Shown: positions 42,468 through 51,693, numbered from the stretch's first letter. The stretch is DNA of 64,000 bases from Bacilli bacterium (GCA_900768815.1 CAAGEE010000018.1:62001-126000), one strand, 5' to 3'. Translations and numbers: made by a program. Notes: generated by a model not told the origin, from the sequence alone.

Positions 42468-43351
42468 TGATATTAGTTACATTAGGAACTCAAGATAAAG
42501 GTTTTCCAAGATTACTTAAACAAATAGATGAAGAGATTAAAAAAGGTAATATAAAAGAAAAAGTTGTTGTTCAAGCAGGATGTACTAACTATGAATCAGA
42601 TAATATGGAAATATTTGATTTAATACCTAGTGATGAGTTTGATGATTTAGTGGCACGAGCAGGTTTAATAATTACACATGGTGGTGCTGGTTCAATATTA
42701 ACTGCTATAAAGAAAAATAAAAAAGTAATAGCAGCAGCTAGATTAAAAAAATATAAGGAACATACTAACGATCATCAAATACAGATAGTAAAAGAGTTTG
42801 CTAAAGATGGATATATTTTGGAACTTAGAGACTTTAGTAAACTTGGTAAATTAATTGCTAAAAGTAAGACATTTAAACCTAAGAAATTTGTTAGTAATAC
42901 TCCTAATATGGTAAAGTTAATTGAAGATTATATAGAAGAGAGTAATCATGTATCTTGGTATAATAGGACAAAAGAAATTTTGTGGTATGGTTTCTTTGGT
43001 GTTTTAACAACATTAGTTAATATAATTAGTTTTAGTTTATTAGATAAAGTGGGAGTTGAAGTTTATTTAGCTAACTTTATAGCTTGGGTTTTATCTGTAC
43101 TATTTGCCTTTATTACTAACAAATTATTTGTGTTTGACTCTAAGAGTTTTAGTCCAAAAGTTTTGTTTAAAGAAATGTTTTCCTTTTTCTTTGCTAGGGT
43201 AGTTTCTTTAGGAATAGATATGGGTGGTATGTATTTACTACTTGATGTTCTCAGAGTCCAAAAGTTGTTGTCTAAAATAATTGTTAATGTTATTGTAATT
43301 GTTGCTAATTATGTATTTAGTAAATTGTTTGTATTTAAAAAAGAAAAGTAG
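42467..43351 (+). CDS. Fusion of Alg13/PssE-like glycosyltransferase and GtrA-like membrane domain
   Basis: A 294-residue two-domain protein. Residues 1-155 are the Alg13/PssE domain: MILVTLGTQDKGFPRLLKQID and ITHGGAGSILTAIKKNKKVIAAARL, the GT28 C-terminal UDP-sugar site. Residues 165-294 form a GtrA-family domain of four membrane helices (WYGFFGVLTTLVNIISFSLLD, VYLANFIAWVLSVLFAFITNKLFVF, and two more). GtrA proteins move or hold polyprenyl-phosphate sugars. The fusion puts sugar transfer and the flippase-like part in one chain. The start overlaps the previous stop with a GGGGGTGG SD. The next gene is GtrB-like, the usual GtrA partner. Confidence 0.88.
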   Translation: MILVTLGTQDKGFPRLLKQIDEEIKKGNIKEKVVVQAGCTNYESDNMEIFDLIPSDEFDDLVARAGLIITHGGAGSILTAIKKNKKVIAAARLKKYKEHTNDHQIQIVKEFAKDGYILELRDFSKLGKLIAKSKTFKPKKFVSNTPNMVKLIEDYIEESNHVSWYNRTKEILWYGFFGVLTTLVNIISFSLLDKVGVEVYLANFIAWVLSVLFAFITNKLFVFDSKSFSPKVLFKEMFSFFFARVVSLGIDMGGMYLLLDVLRVQKLLSKIIVNVIVIVANYVFSKLFVFKKEK

Positions 43352-43362
43352 GAGATTTGGTT

Positions 43363-44310
43363 ATGTCAAAAGAAAAAATTTCAATTATTGTACCTTGCTA
43401 TAATGAGGAAGAGTCGTTACCAATATTTTATAAAGAGATAGATAAAATATCTAGTCAGATGAAAAGTGTTGACTTTGAGTTTCTATTTATAAATGATGGT
43501 AGTCGTGATAAAACTCTTAGTATTTTAAGAAATATGGCTAAGAAAGATAAGAGAGTTAGATATATTTCTTTTTCAAGAAATTTTGGTAAAGAAGCTGGTA
43601 TGTGGGCAGGACTTGAAAATGCTAATGGAGACTATGTAGCAATAATGGATGCTGATATGCAAGATCCTCCTAGTAAAGTAAAAGAAATGTATGATATTTT
43701 AAGTAAAGATAAAGAGTATGATTGTGTTGGTTTATATACAGTAGATCATAAAGATTATTCATTTTTTAGAAGAATTTGTACAAATATTTGGTATAAGTTA
43801 ATTTCTAAAATATCTGATAATAGACAGGTTCCTGGAGTTAGAGATTTTAGATTGATGCGTAGACAGATGGTTGATGCAATACTTGAAATGAAAGAATATA
43901 ACAGATATACTAAGGGTATATTTAGTTTCGTTGGTTTTAATACTAAATGGTTAGAGTTTAAAACTGGTGATAGAGTTGCTGGAAATAGTAAATTTAACTT
44001 TTGGAAGTTATTTAAGTATGCATTAGAAGGAATTGTATCATTTTCAACTGCTCCTTTGGTAATATCAGCAATAATTGGAGTTATATTTTGTTTTATAGCA
44101 TTTATTGCAATACTAGTAATTATAATTAAAACACTTGCATTTGGAGATCCAGTATCTGGATGGCCTTCACTTGCGTGTATAGTTATTTTTGTATCAGGTG
44201 TACAATTGTTTTTCTTAGGTGTTATAGGAATGTATTTATCTAAGACATATTTGGAAGTTAAGAATAGACCTATATATATAGTAAAAGAAACAGAGAAAGA
44301 TGTACTGTAA
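43363..44310 (+). CDS. GtrB-like polyprenyl-phosphate glycosyltransferase (GT2)
   Basis: A 315-residue GT-A enzyme with two C-terminal membrane helices. ISIIVPCYNEEESLPIFY opens the domain, FEFLFINDGSRDKTL and YVAIMDADMQDPP give the nucleotide-sugar and DxD sites, and FRLMRRQMVDAI the GtrB/DPM1-type helix. The helices (LVISAIIGVIFCFIAFIAILVII and IVIFVSGVQLFFLGVIGMYLS) are standard for bactoprenol glucosyl- or mannosyltransferases. It loads a sugar onto undecaprenyl phosphate for transfer outside the cell, together with the GtrA-like domain of the gene before. Start at ATG 43363 behind AGGAG. Confidence 0.9.
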   Translation: MSKEKISIIVPCYNEEESLPIFYKEIDKISSQMKSVDFEFLFINDGSRDKTLSILRNMAKKDKRVRYISFSRNFGKEAGMWAGLENANGDYVAIMDADMQDPPSKVKEMYDILSKDKEYDCVGLYTVDHKDYSFFRRICTNIWYKLISKISDNRQVPGVRDFRLMRRQMVDAILEMKEYNRYTKGIFSFVGFNTKWLEFKTGDRVAGNSKFNFWKLFKYALEGIVSFSTAPLVISAIIGVIFCFIAFIAILVIIIKTLAFGDPVSGWPSLACIVIFVSGVQLFFLGVIGMYLSKTYLEVKNRPIYIVKETEKDVL

Positions 44311-44384
44311 AGTAGAAATATCATTTGAATTAAATATATACAATTTATAAAAAATTTGTTATATTTTATAAGTAGGTGATTTTT

Positions 44385-44951
44385 GTGAAGAAGAAAACAT
44401 TAAAAATTGTAGCAATTGTTGTAGGTGTTTTATTATTATTTATTGCAGGGATTGCTTTATTTATTTTAAGTATAAAGAAAGATCAGAAAGCTACAGTTGA
44501 AAGAGTTCAAGATGTTATTAATGTATATAGTGAATTCAGTGATTCGGTAGATAAATTTAATGATATTAGAAATGAGTTATATTCTAATACATTGGATAAT
44601 GTTTATATAACTAATATTGGGGAAATGGATTCTGCAATACAAGTATCATTTAAAAAATATGAAGATATAGTTGATGAAGTTAATAAAGTTACTGATAAAT
44701 TAAGCAAATTATGTGGTAATATATATTTTACAGATTCAAGAGCTCGTACTAAGTGTGAGAGTTATGCTAGTGTTTATGAACAAATAGTTAATGCATTTGT
44801 ATCAGATGTTAAATCTTATAATAAAAATATTGATGAATATAATGTGTATCAAAAGGGATTAAATACTAATGTTAGTTTAAAGCATTATGAAACAACTAAG
44901 AAGTTTATTGATTATAATAATGATAAAAAATATGAAGGTAAGGAAGAGTAG
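44385..44951 (+). CDS. Membrane-anchored helical protein, unknown
   Basis: A 188-residue protein with GTG start (AGGTGAT upstream). An N-terminal helix (IVAIVVGVLLLFIAGIALFIL) is followed by about 150 outward-facing, mostly helical residues (VERVQDVINVYSEFSDSVDKF). Two cysteines (KLCGNIYFTDSRARTKCES) could bridge. No family recognised. The stop is 2 nt before the phosphodiester glycosidase gene, so they are probably co-expressed. Confidence 0.6.
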   Translation: MKKKTLKIVAIVVGVLLLFIAGIALFILSIKKDQKATVERVQDVINVYSEFSDSVDKFNDIRNELYSNTLDNVYITNIGEMDSAIQVSFKKYEDIVDEVNKVTDKLSKLCGNIYFTDSRARTKCESYASVYEQIVNAFVSDVKSYNKNIDEYNVYQKGLNTNVSLKHYETTKKFIDYNNDKKYEGKEE

Positions 44952-44953
44952 TT

Positions 44954-45979
44954 ATGAAAAAGAAATGGTCTTTAAAGAAAAAACTTATTGTTATTTTTTC
45001 TAGTCTTTTTGTGGCTGGTGTTTCTGTACTTTTATTTTTGTTTTATGGTCCTTGGGATGGATTTAGAAACTTTTGGATAACATCGGCTATGACTACTATG
45101 AATCATCAATATTTAGCAACTTGGTTATATAGTGATGAGACTATTCAAAAAGTACTTGCTAATAACCAAATTGTTGAAATTGATGAGGTTAGTGATTCTA
45201 ATTCTATTAAGATAAGAAAGTATTCTGCTAAAACTATTTATAAAAATGAATATGAAAAGGCAGTTTTAACTAGGGATTCTGGAAATGATTTATATAAAGT
45301 TATTCCAGTATCAGGAACTTCTTATCAAGGCTTTTTAGTTGCTGTATATGATCCTTCTAGAATATCTGTTGCAACTACTAAATATTTGGGAAAATATGGA
45401 GAGTCTATTACGACAGTTGCAAAAAGAGAAAATGCTATTATAGCTATGAATGCTGGAGGATTCTATGATCCGGATTGGAATTCTAATGGGGCTTTGCCAC
45501 ATGGCACTGTTATCTCTAATGGAAAAGTGGTTAGTGATTATGAGGATGCTAGAGTTGGTGGAGGATTTATTTGCTTTACAAAAGAAAATAAGTTAATATT
45601 AGGAAAAATGACTAAAGAGGAAGCTTTAGCTAAAGGATGTCGTGATGCTGTTGAGTTTGGACCTTATTTAATAGTAAATGGAAAGAGTTCATTTATAAAA
45701 GGAAATGGTGGTTGGGGTATTGCTCCTAGAACTGCTATTGGACAAAGAAAAGATGGTATAGTTTTAATGCTTGTTATTAATGGAAGAATTCCATCAAGTA
45801 TAGGTGCTGATTTAGTTGATCTTACTGAAATAATGGAAAATTATGGAGCATATAATGCGGCTAATTTGGATGGTGGTTCTTCTTCAGAACTTGTTATAAA
45901 CCAAAAAATAGTTAATACTCCAGTTGCTGGTGGTGTAAATGGATTAAGAGATATGCCAACTTTCTGGATTGTTAAATAA
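44954..45979 (+). CDS. Phosphodiester glycosidase family protein (NAGPA domain)
   Basis: A 341-residue membrane-anchored exoenzyme. The N-terminal helix is IVIFSSLFVAGVSVLLFLFY. The NAGPA-type domain (PF09992) shows AIIAMNAGGFYDPDWNSNGALPHGTVISNGK, VEFGPYLIVNG, and APRTAIGQRKDGIVLMLVING. It ends with the most conserved stretch, YGAYNAANLDGGSSSELV. The family removes GlcNAc or glucose caps from phosphodiester-linked sugars, or trims exopolysaccharide. The context right behind a glycan assembly operon and before a deacetylase supports a role in modifying a surface polysaccharide. Confidence 0.9.
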   Translation: MKKKWSLKKKLIVIFSSLFVAGVSVLLFLFYGPWDGFRNFWITSAMTTMNHQYLATWLYSDETIQKVLANNQIVEIDEVSDSNSIKIRKYSAKTIYKNEYEKAVLTRDSGNDLYKVIPVSGTSYQGFLVAVYDPSRISVATTKYLGKYGESITTVAKRENAIIAMNAGGFYDPDWNSNGALPHGTVISNGKVVSDYEDARVGGGFICFTKENKLILGKMTKEEALAKGCRDAVEFGPYLIVNGKSSFIKGNGGWGIAPRTAIGQRKDGIVLMLVINGRIPSSIGADLVDLTEIMENYGAYNAANLDGGSSSELVINQKIVNTPVAGGVNGLRDMPTFWIVK

Positions 45980-45999
45980 ATAATGATGGGTGTGGTTTT

Positions 46000-46386
46000 A
46001 TGTTAATTTTAGACTTGACTGCTGTATGTGGCAGTTATGCAGTCGCAACATTACTTAGTGTATTTAAAAGAGCACTAAACTTAATACAAATGATTGGACC
46101 GATTGTTGGTATAATTGCGTTAATTATTAACTTTACAAAACTGATGATTACACCAGATGAGAAGAAATTAAAGAATGTAATTAGAAACTGGGCTATTGCT
46201 ATTATAATGCTGTTTCTTATACCAACGTGTGTAAATTTAGTGATGCGGTTATTTGATGATACATTTACAGTTAGTAAGTGTTGGAATCAGGTGGATGAAT
46301 TATTTGATAATGGAGTTATTTATAATACTTTAGAAAATAGTATTGATTTGGGTAATGGTGAATATAGTTTAATTATGGAAAAATAA
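46000..46386 (+). CDS. Small VirB2-like membrane protein
   Basis: A 128-residue protein with two to three hydrophobic helices (LNLIQMIGPIVGIIALIINFTKLM and NWAIAIIMLFLIPTCVNLVMRLF) separated by a short charged loop (TPDEKKLKNVI). The layout of two helices with a short basic loop is seen in VirB2/TrbC-type pilins and related small membrane proteins, but there is no type IV secretion gene nearby. It is coupled to the deacetylase gene (overlap region at 46386). I regard the VirB2 likeness as structural only. Confidence 0.55.
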   Translation: MLILDLTAVCGSYAVATLLSVFKRALNLIQMIGPIVGIIALIINFTKLMITPDEKKLKNVIRNWAIAIIMLFLIPTCVNLVMRLFDDTFTVSKCWNQVDELFDNGVIYNTLENSIDLGNGEYSLIMEK

Positions 46387-46397
46387 TGAGGTGTCTC

Positions 46398-47657
46398 ATG
46401 AATAATAAACGTAAATTAATAAATATAATCATAGTTGTACTTGTTTTGATTATGGCTTTTTCTATAATTGGAACAGGTATTTTTTTGCATAATAAAAATA
46501 TAGAAGATAGAAAAAAACAAAATAAGGAAAATGAGAAAGTATTAGTAAAGAAGATTACTGATAGTTATAGTAAGTATGTGAAGGTTAAAGAGGGAAGCTT
46601 TTTATATAAGAGTGGTAATGGGAAGTATGAAAAGATAATTAAACTTGATAAGGATAAGGAGTTTACTTTAGAAGATATTAAGATAGATAAAAATACTAAG
46701 TATTTTCTTATTAAGGAATTAGGTTATTACGTTAAGTATCAAGATGTTATAAAGATTGATGCTTTGAGTAGTAAAGATATGCGTTATAAGAGTTATTTAC
46801 CATTTAACTTTAATGTTGTTACTAAAGATAAGAGTACTTTATATCAAAATGGGGAAGCTATTTATGAAGTATTTTATAGTTTGGATTTAGCGGTTATTGA
46901 AAAAGATGATAATGGATATGTTGTTGAGTTTAATGATGAGGAGTTTTTGATTAAGAATGAGGATATTCTTAGTACGCATGATGTTGTTAATACTACGATG
47001 AGTGAAGCCAATAGTGTTCCGGTTACTGTCTATCATTTCATTTATTTAGATGGGGATTCTAGTTGTGGTGAGTCTATTTGTCATAGTGAGGGACAAATTA
47101 GAGAGCAGTTTAATTTTTTGAAGGATAATAATTATTTTACTTTAACTACTACGGAGTTAGGTAAGTTTATTGATGGTAAAATTAGATTACCGGAGAAATC
47201 TATTTTAATTACTATTGATGACGGAGCTAGGGCTTGGAATTTTGTACCTATACTTAATGAGTATAAAATTAACGCTACATTATTTTTGATTTCTAGTTGG
47301 TATGATTTGGAACAGTTTGAATCTCCTTATTTAGAGATTGCTAGTCATACTCATGATTTACATTGGCCTGGACGTTGTCCTGGTGGGCAAGGTAGTCCGT
47401 TGAAGTGTTCAGATAAGAATGTTTTGTTAGAGGATTTAAGAAAAAGTAGAGAGAAGCTTAGCGGTACTAAGGCATTTTGTTTTCCATTTTATGAATATAA
47501 TGATTATGCAATATCGGTTTTAAAAGAAGCTGGTTTTGAGATGGCGTTTATTGGTGGTGGTAGAAGAGTTACTAGAGGAATTGATAAATTTAGAATACCT
47601 AGAATAACAATAAATAGTTGGACTGATTTAAATACGTATGTTAGGTATGTATCTTAA
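46398..47657 (+). CDS. Membrane-anchored polysaccharide deacetylase
   Basis: A 419-residue protein. I start at ATG 46398 behind GAGGTG; ATG 46386 would overlap that SD. An N-terminal helix (LINIIIVVLVLIMAFSIIGTGIFL) anchors it. A variable region of about 180 residues is followed by a NodB domain: SVPVTVYHFIYLDGD, motif 1 ILITIDDGARAW, metal-binding motif 2 IASHTHDLHWPG (HxxxH), and AFCFPFYEYND and FEMAFIGGGRRVTRG for the later motifs. It removes acetyl groups from GlcNAc-type polymers at the surface. Position after the glycosidase fits a polysaccharide-tailoring group. Confidence 0.88.
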   Translation: MNNKRKLINIIIVVLVLIMAFSIIGTGIFLHNKNIEDRKKQNKENEKVLVKKITDSYSKYVKVKEGSFLYKSGNGKYEKIIKLDKDKEFTLEDIKIDKNTKYFLIKELGYYVKYQDVIKIDALSSKDMRYKSYLPFNFNVVTKDKSTLYQNGEAIYEVFYSLDLAVIEKDDNGYVVEFNDEEFLIKNEDILSTHDVVNTTMSEANSVPVTVYHFIYLDGDSSCGESICHSEGQIREQFNFLKDNNYFTLTTTELGKFIDGKIRLPEKSILITIDDGARAWNFVPILNEYKINATLFLISSWYDLEQFESPYLEIASHTHDLHWPGRCPGGQGSPLKCSDKNVLLEDLRKSREKLSGTKAFCFPFYEYNDYAISVLKEAGFEMAFIGGGRRVTRGIDKFRIPRITINSWTDLNTYVRYVS

Positions 47658-47710
47658 AAGTACTTTTTTAAAATAGTTTTGCTTTGAGTAAGAATGTTGT
47701 TTTATCTCTT

Positions 47711-47739
47711 AAAGTTTGCCTGGAGGTAGACTTTTTTTC
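47711..47739 (+). terminator. Intrinsic terminator
   Basis: Ten-bp stem AAAGTTTGCC / GGTAGACTTT (two G-T pairs), loop TGGA, T7 tail. Confidence 0.75.
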
Positions 47740-47750
47740 TTTGTTTGTTA

Positions 47751-47756
47751 TATAAT
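47751..47756 (+). promoter_or_regulatory. Probable nifJ -10
   Basis: TATAAT 26 nt before the nifJ start. The -35 position falls in the preceding terminator tail and is not clear. Confidence 0.4.
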
Positions 47757-47782
47757 ATATTTTAGTAGGAGGATCTGATAAT

Positions 47783-50700
47783 ATGAAGAAAATTATGGAT
47801 GGTAATGAGGCTTGTAGTTATGTTTCTTATAACTTTACAGAGGTAGCTGGAATATATCCAATTACACCGGCTTCTCCAATGGCTGAGATTACTGATAAAT
47901 GGAGTAGTGAAGGTAAACTTAATTATTTTGGTACACCAGTAAAAGTAGTAGAAATGGAGTCTGAAGCAGGTGCAGCGGGAATGGTTCATGGTTCTTTGGA
48001 AGCAGGTTGTTTAACGACTACTTATACAGCTAGTCAAGGATTATTATTAATGATTCCTAATATGTATAAAATTGCTGGAGAAATGTTACCTTGTGTTATA
48101 AATGTAGCAGCTAGATCTCTTGCAACTCATGCTTTATCAATATTTGGAGATCATCAAGATATTTATGCAACTAGAGCAACTGGTTTTGCAATGCTTGCTT
48201 CGTCTTCTGTACAACAAGTTATGGATTTAACTGGTGTTGCTCATTTAGCAGCTATAAAGGGAAGAGTACCTTTTTTGAATTTTTTCGATGGATTTAGAAC
48301 TAGTCATGAGTTACAAAAGATTGATGTAATAGATACAGATAAATTAAAAAGATTGATTGATGAGAAAGCTCTTAATGAGTTTAGAGATAGGGCTTTAAAT
48401 CCTGATAAACCATTTATAAAAGGTACGGCACAAAACGAAGATATTTATTTTCAGGCTACAGAAGTTAGAAATGAATACTATAATAAAATTCCAGATATAG
48501 TATGTAAATATATGGAAGAGGTTAATAAGATCACTGGAGGAAATTATCAGCCATTTAATTATTATGGTAGTAAGACTGCTACTAAGGTTATAGTTGCGAT
48601 GGGCTCTGTTTGTGAGACTATAAAAGAAACTGTTGATTATTTAATAGAAGAGAAGAACGAAAATGTTGGATTATTAGAGGTACATTTATATAGACCTTTT
48701 AGTACTAAGTATTTTTTGAGGGCTTTACCAAAATCGGTTAAGAAGATTGCTGTACTTGATAGAACTAAGGAACCTGGTTCTACTGGGGAACCTTTATACT
48801 TGGATGTTGTTAAAACAATAAAAGAAATAGATGCTAAAGTATTGGTTGTTGGTGGTAGATATGGTTTATCTAGTAAGAATACTACACCGGCTATGATTAA
48901 GGGTTTATATGACTTTTTAGATACGAGAGAGGTTCATAATAATTTTACATTGGGTATTAATGATGATGTTACTAAGTTATCAGTTAAGTATGATAAGAAT
49001 TTTAGAATACCAAGTAATAATATTGAATTTTTGATATATGGTTTTGGTAGTGATGGTATGGTTAGTGCTTCTAAGGATATTATGAAGATTACCGGTACTT
49101 ATACTAATGCTTATGTACAAGGTTATTTCCAATATGATTCTAAGAAGTCTGGTGGAGTAACTATATCTAACTTAAGATTTGGTAAGAAACCAATTAAGTC
49201 TACTTATTATGTTGAAAAAGCATCGTTAATTGTTTGTACTAAGGATTCTTATTTAAAACGTATGAAGATGCTTGAGAAGATTAAGAATAAAGGTGTATTT
49301 GTTTTAAATACGACTAAGAGTCCAGATGAAGTTTTAGCTTCTATGAGTGCACATGATAAGAAGATTTTACGTGATAGAAATGTTAAAATGTTTATTATTA
49401 ATGCGACTAAGATGACAGAAGATGCTGGTATTGCTGGTAAGATTAGTGCAATTATGGAGGCATTAATATTTAAATTAGGTAAGATTGTTGATTTTAATTT
49501 TGCATTGGGTAAGATTAAAGAAAGTTTAGCGGTTAAATTTTCTAATAAAGGTGGTGACTTAGTTACTAAGAATATCGCAGCAATTGATGCTAGTTTAGAT
49601 GGACTTGTTCCTGTTAAAATACCAAATGTTGACTATGTAGAAGAGTTTGCTAAAAAGAAGAGTTTCTTTGAAATGATTGATAGTATGGAAGGAGATAATC
49701 TTCCTGTTAGTAGTTTTATAAAGATACCTGATGGTACTTTTGAAGCTGGTACTTCTAAGTATGATAAGAGGGATTCTTCAGATATGGCACCTTGTTATAA
49801 TGCGGAGAATTGTATTTCTTGTAACTTGTGTTCTTTGGTTTGTCCACATGCTGTTATTAGGCCATTCTTATTAAATGAAAAAGAACAAATAGATGCACCT
49901 GAGTCTGTTAGTCGTAATTTGATACCGGCTAATATTAAAGATAAAGATTATATGTTTACAGTTGGAGTTAGTTTACCTGATTGTACTGGTTGTTCTTTAT
50001 GTAGTGAAATTTGTCCTGGTAAGAAGGGTGCTAAGGCTATTGTTATGAAGATGAAGGATGCTTTACTTGCTGATAAGAAGGATGAAGAGTATAAATATTT
50101 ATTTAACGAGGTTAGTGAGAAAAAAGATGTTATGCCAACTAATACAGTTAAGGGTAGTCAATTTAAGAAACCTAGGTTAGAGTTTCCTGGAGCATGTGCT
50201 GGTTGTGGTGAGACTCCATATTTGAAGTTGTTGACACAATTATTTGGGGAGAAGTTGGTTATTGCGAATGCGACAGGATGTTCTTCTATATATGGTGCTT
50301 CAACTCCATCTATGCCTTATTCAATACCTTGGGCTAATTCATTATTTGAAGATAATGCGGAATTTGGTTTTGGTATGAAGGTTGCTGATTCTGCTATTAA
50401 GAATAGAATTGTTAGTTTGATTAAGAATAATATTAAAGATGTTAAGAAGAGTGAAATTGATATTTATAAGGGATATGCTGCTGATATTAATGATGATACA
50501 GCTAAGGCTTTATTAGAAGTTATTGATGAGACTAAGATTGAAGGCTTGGCTAAGTTAAAGAGCTTTGTTTCTCCTAAGTCTATTTGGTTAGTTGGTGGAG
50601 ATGGATGGGCATATGATATTGGTTATAATGGAATAGATCATGTTTTAGCTAATAAAGAGAATGTTAATATTTTAGTTCTTGATACTGAGGTTTATTCTAA

Positions 50701-51211
50701 TACGGGAGGTCAGTCTTCTAAGTCTACTAGAACTGGAGCAGTTGCTAAGTTTGCTGCTGCTGGTAAACAGACGGCTAAGAAAGATTTAACAAAGATTGCT
50801 CTTACTTATGAACATGTATATGTTGGTACTATTTCATTGGGAGCAAATCCAAATCAAGCTATTAAGGTATTAAAAGAGGCTGAAGCATATAATGGTCCTT
50901 CTATTATTGTTGCTTATGCACCTTGTATTGCACAAGGAATAATTAAGGGAATGAAGAATAGTATTAATGAGGAAAAGATTGCAACAGAGGTTGGATACTT
51001 CCCATTATTCCATTACAATCCAGCTAGTTTAGAGTTTAGGCTGGATAGTAAAGCTGATTTTTCTAAGTATGAAGAATTTATACTTGGTGAGGATAGATAT
51101 CGTTCTTTAAAGAAACTAAATAAAAACGCTAAAGAATTACTAGATAAAAATAAAGAGAATGCTATTAAGAGATATAAATATTATGAGAGTTTAGCAAATA
51201 GAGAAGAGTAG
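47783..51211 (+). CDS. nifJ: Pyruvate:ferredoxin (flavodoxin) oxidoreductase
   Basis: A 1142-residue single-chain enzyme that converts pyruvate and CoA to acetyl-CoA, CO2 and reduced ferredoxin. The N-terminal TPP domain opens GNEACSYVSYNFTEVAGIYPITPASPMAE. Then come the gamma-type domain (FGSDGMVSASKDIMKITG) and the 2[4Fe-4S] ferredoxin insert with CISCNLCSLVCP and CTGCSLCSEICPG. The C-terminal TPP domain has CAGCGETPYLKLLTQLFG, ATGCSSIYGASTPSMPYS and GGDGWAYDIGYNGIDH with NTGGQSSKSTRTGA. All cluster ligands are present, and the length fits the family. Strong AGGAGG SD. This indicates strictly fermentative, anaerobic carbon metabolism. Monocistronic. Confidence 0.98.
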   Translation: MKKIMDGNEACSYVSYNFTEVAGIYPITPASPMAEITDKWSSEGKLNYFGTPVKVVEMESEAGAAGMVHGSLEAGCLTTTYTASQGLLLMIPNMYKIAGEMLPCVINVAARSLATHALSIFGDHQDIYATRATGFAMLASSSVQQVMDLTGVAHLAAIKGRVPFLNFFDGFRTSHELQKIDVIDTDKLKRLIDEKALNEFRDRALNPDKPFIKGTAQNEDIYFQATEVRNEYYNKIPDIVCKYMEEVNKITGGNYQPFNYYGSKTATKVIVAMGSVCETIKETVDYLIEEKNENVGLLEVHLYRPFSTKYFLRALPKSVKKIAVLDRTKEPGSTGEPLYLDVVKTIKEIDAKVLVVGGRYGLSSKNTTPAMIKGLYDFLDTREVHNNFTLGINDDVTKLSVKYDKNFRIPSNNIEFLIYGFGSDGMVSASKDIMKITGTYTNAYVQGYFQYDSKKSGGVTISNLRFGKKPIKSTYYVEKASLIVCTKDSYLKRMKMLEKIKNKGVFVLNTTKSPDEVLASMSAHDKKILRDRNVKMFIINATKMTEDAGIAGKISAIMEALIFKLGKIVDFNFALGKIKESLAVKFSNKGGDLVTKNIAAIDASLDGLVPVKIPNVDYVEEFAKKKSFFEMIDSMEGDNLPVSSFIKIPDGTFEAGTSKYDKRDSSDMAPCYNAENCISCNLCSLVCPHAVIRPFLLNEKEQIDAPESVSRNLIPANIKDKDYMFTVGVSLPDCTGCSLCSEICPGKKGAKAIVMKMKDALLADKKDEEYKYLFNEVSEKKDVMPTNTVKGSQFKKPRLEFPGACAGCGETPYLKLLTQLFGEKLVIANATGCSSIYGASTPSMPYSIPWANSLFEDNAEFGFGMKVADSAIKNRIVSLIKNNIKDVKKSEIDIYKGYAADINDDTAKALLEVIDETKIEGLAKLKSFVSPKSIWLVGGDGWAYDIGYNGIDHVLANKENVNILVLDTEVYSNTGGQSSKSTRTGAVAKFAAAGKQTAKKDLTKIALTYEHVYVGTISLGANPNQAIKVLKEAEAYNGPSIIVAYAPCIAQGIIKGMKNSINEEKIATEVGYFPLFHYNPASLEFRLDSKADFSKYEEFILGEDRYRSLKKLNKNAKELLDKNKENAIKRYKYYESLANREE

Positions 51212-51226
51212 TAATTTGAATTATCT

Positions 51227-51270
51227 AAAAAAAGAGAACTATATGAGAGAGATTCATATAGCTCTTTTTT
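51227..51270 (+). terminator. nifJ terminator
   Basis: Long hairpin from CTATATGA / TTCATATAG and GAG / CTC, flanked by A7 and T6. Confidence 0.85.
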
Positions 51271-51287
51271 GTTGGTAGTAGATATAT

Positions 51288-51426
51288 AATAAAAAAAGAT
51301 GTCGGCAAACATCTTTTTTAATTTCTATATAAGAAGCTGCACCCCCTGAGGGCAGCTTCCAAAAAGAATAAAAAGGGGTTGGCTAGTGTGATACTAGCGA
51401 CCAATTCGCCTAATTCCGAATTGGTA
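51288..51426 (-). ncRNA. Putative orphan small RNA, four hairpins
   Basis: A minus-strand transcript of about 139 nt is predicted. The promoter on minus is TTGACA (51456-51461), 17-nt spacer, TAGTAT (51433-51438). Hairpins in order: CCAATTCG / CGAATTGG (51401-51424), GCTAGT / ACTAGC (51382-51398), GAAGCTGC / GCAGCTTC with loop CCTCAGGGGGT (51333-51359), then the terminator AGATGT / ACATCT (51297-51314) with a T7 tail on minus. There is no open frame and no downstream gene on that strand before nifJ, which is convergent. It does not show the SRP, 6S, RNase P or tmRNA landmarks I know. Its loop TCAGGGGGT is a perfect complement of a stretch in the 55.4 kb RNA. Confidence 0.6.
51291..51319. terminator. 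Terminator of the minus-strand small RNA
   Basis: AAAAAAAGATGT / ACATCTTTTTT, loop CGGCAA. It could also back up nifJ termination on +. Confidence 0.75.
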
Positions 51427-51432
51427 GTTCTT

Positions 51433-51461
51433 ATACTAATCGAAAGTTTGATATTTGTCAA
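51433..51461 (-). promoter_or_regulatory. Promoter of the minus-strand small RNA
   Basis: TTGACA, 17-nt spacer, TAGTAT read on minus. Start expected near 51426, at the base of the first hairpin. Confidence 0.6.
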
Positions 51462-51664
51462 CAAAAAAGGTAAAAAAAATTAAAAAAGTTTTGCAATTTT
51501 AACTTTAATAATAATATTTATAATTTAACACAAGAAAACTTTATAAATTATATAATGTGAAAATTATTTTGTTAATGATTTTTCTGTTGGTTGGAGGAAA
51601 ATTTTTTGTATATTTATTTTTATGTTATATGCAAGTAAAAGAGTGTAAACTTTACTTTTATTTC

Positions 51665-51693
51665 TTTAAAAAAAGATCTTGTTATGTTATAAT
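51665..51693 (+). promoter_or_regulatory. recG promoter
   Basis: TTTAAA, 17-nt spacer, TATAAT, 24 nt before ATG 51718. Between the small-RNA promoter and here (51462-51664) I see only A/T-rich DNA and a weak hairpin (AAGTAAA / TTTACTT near 51640). Confidence 0.6.

Noticed and set aside
51288..51426. SRP, 6S or tmRNA gene
   Set aside because: None of their conserved blocks (SRP GGAA-type loop, tmRNA tRNA-like ends, 6S long bulged stem) can be seen.
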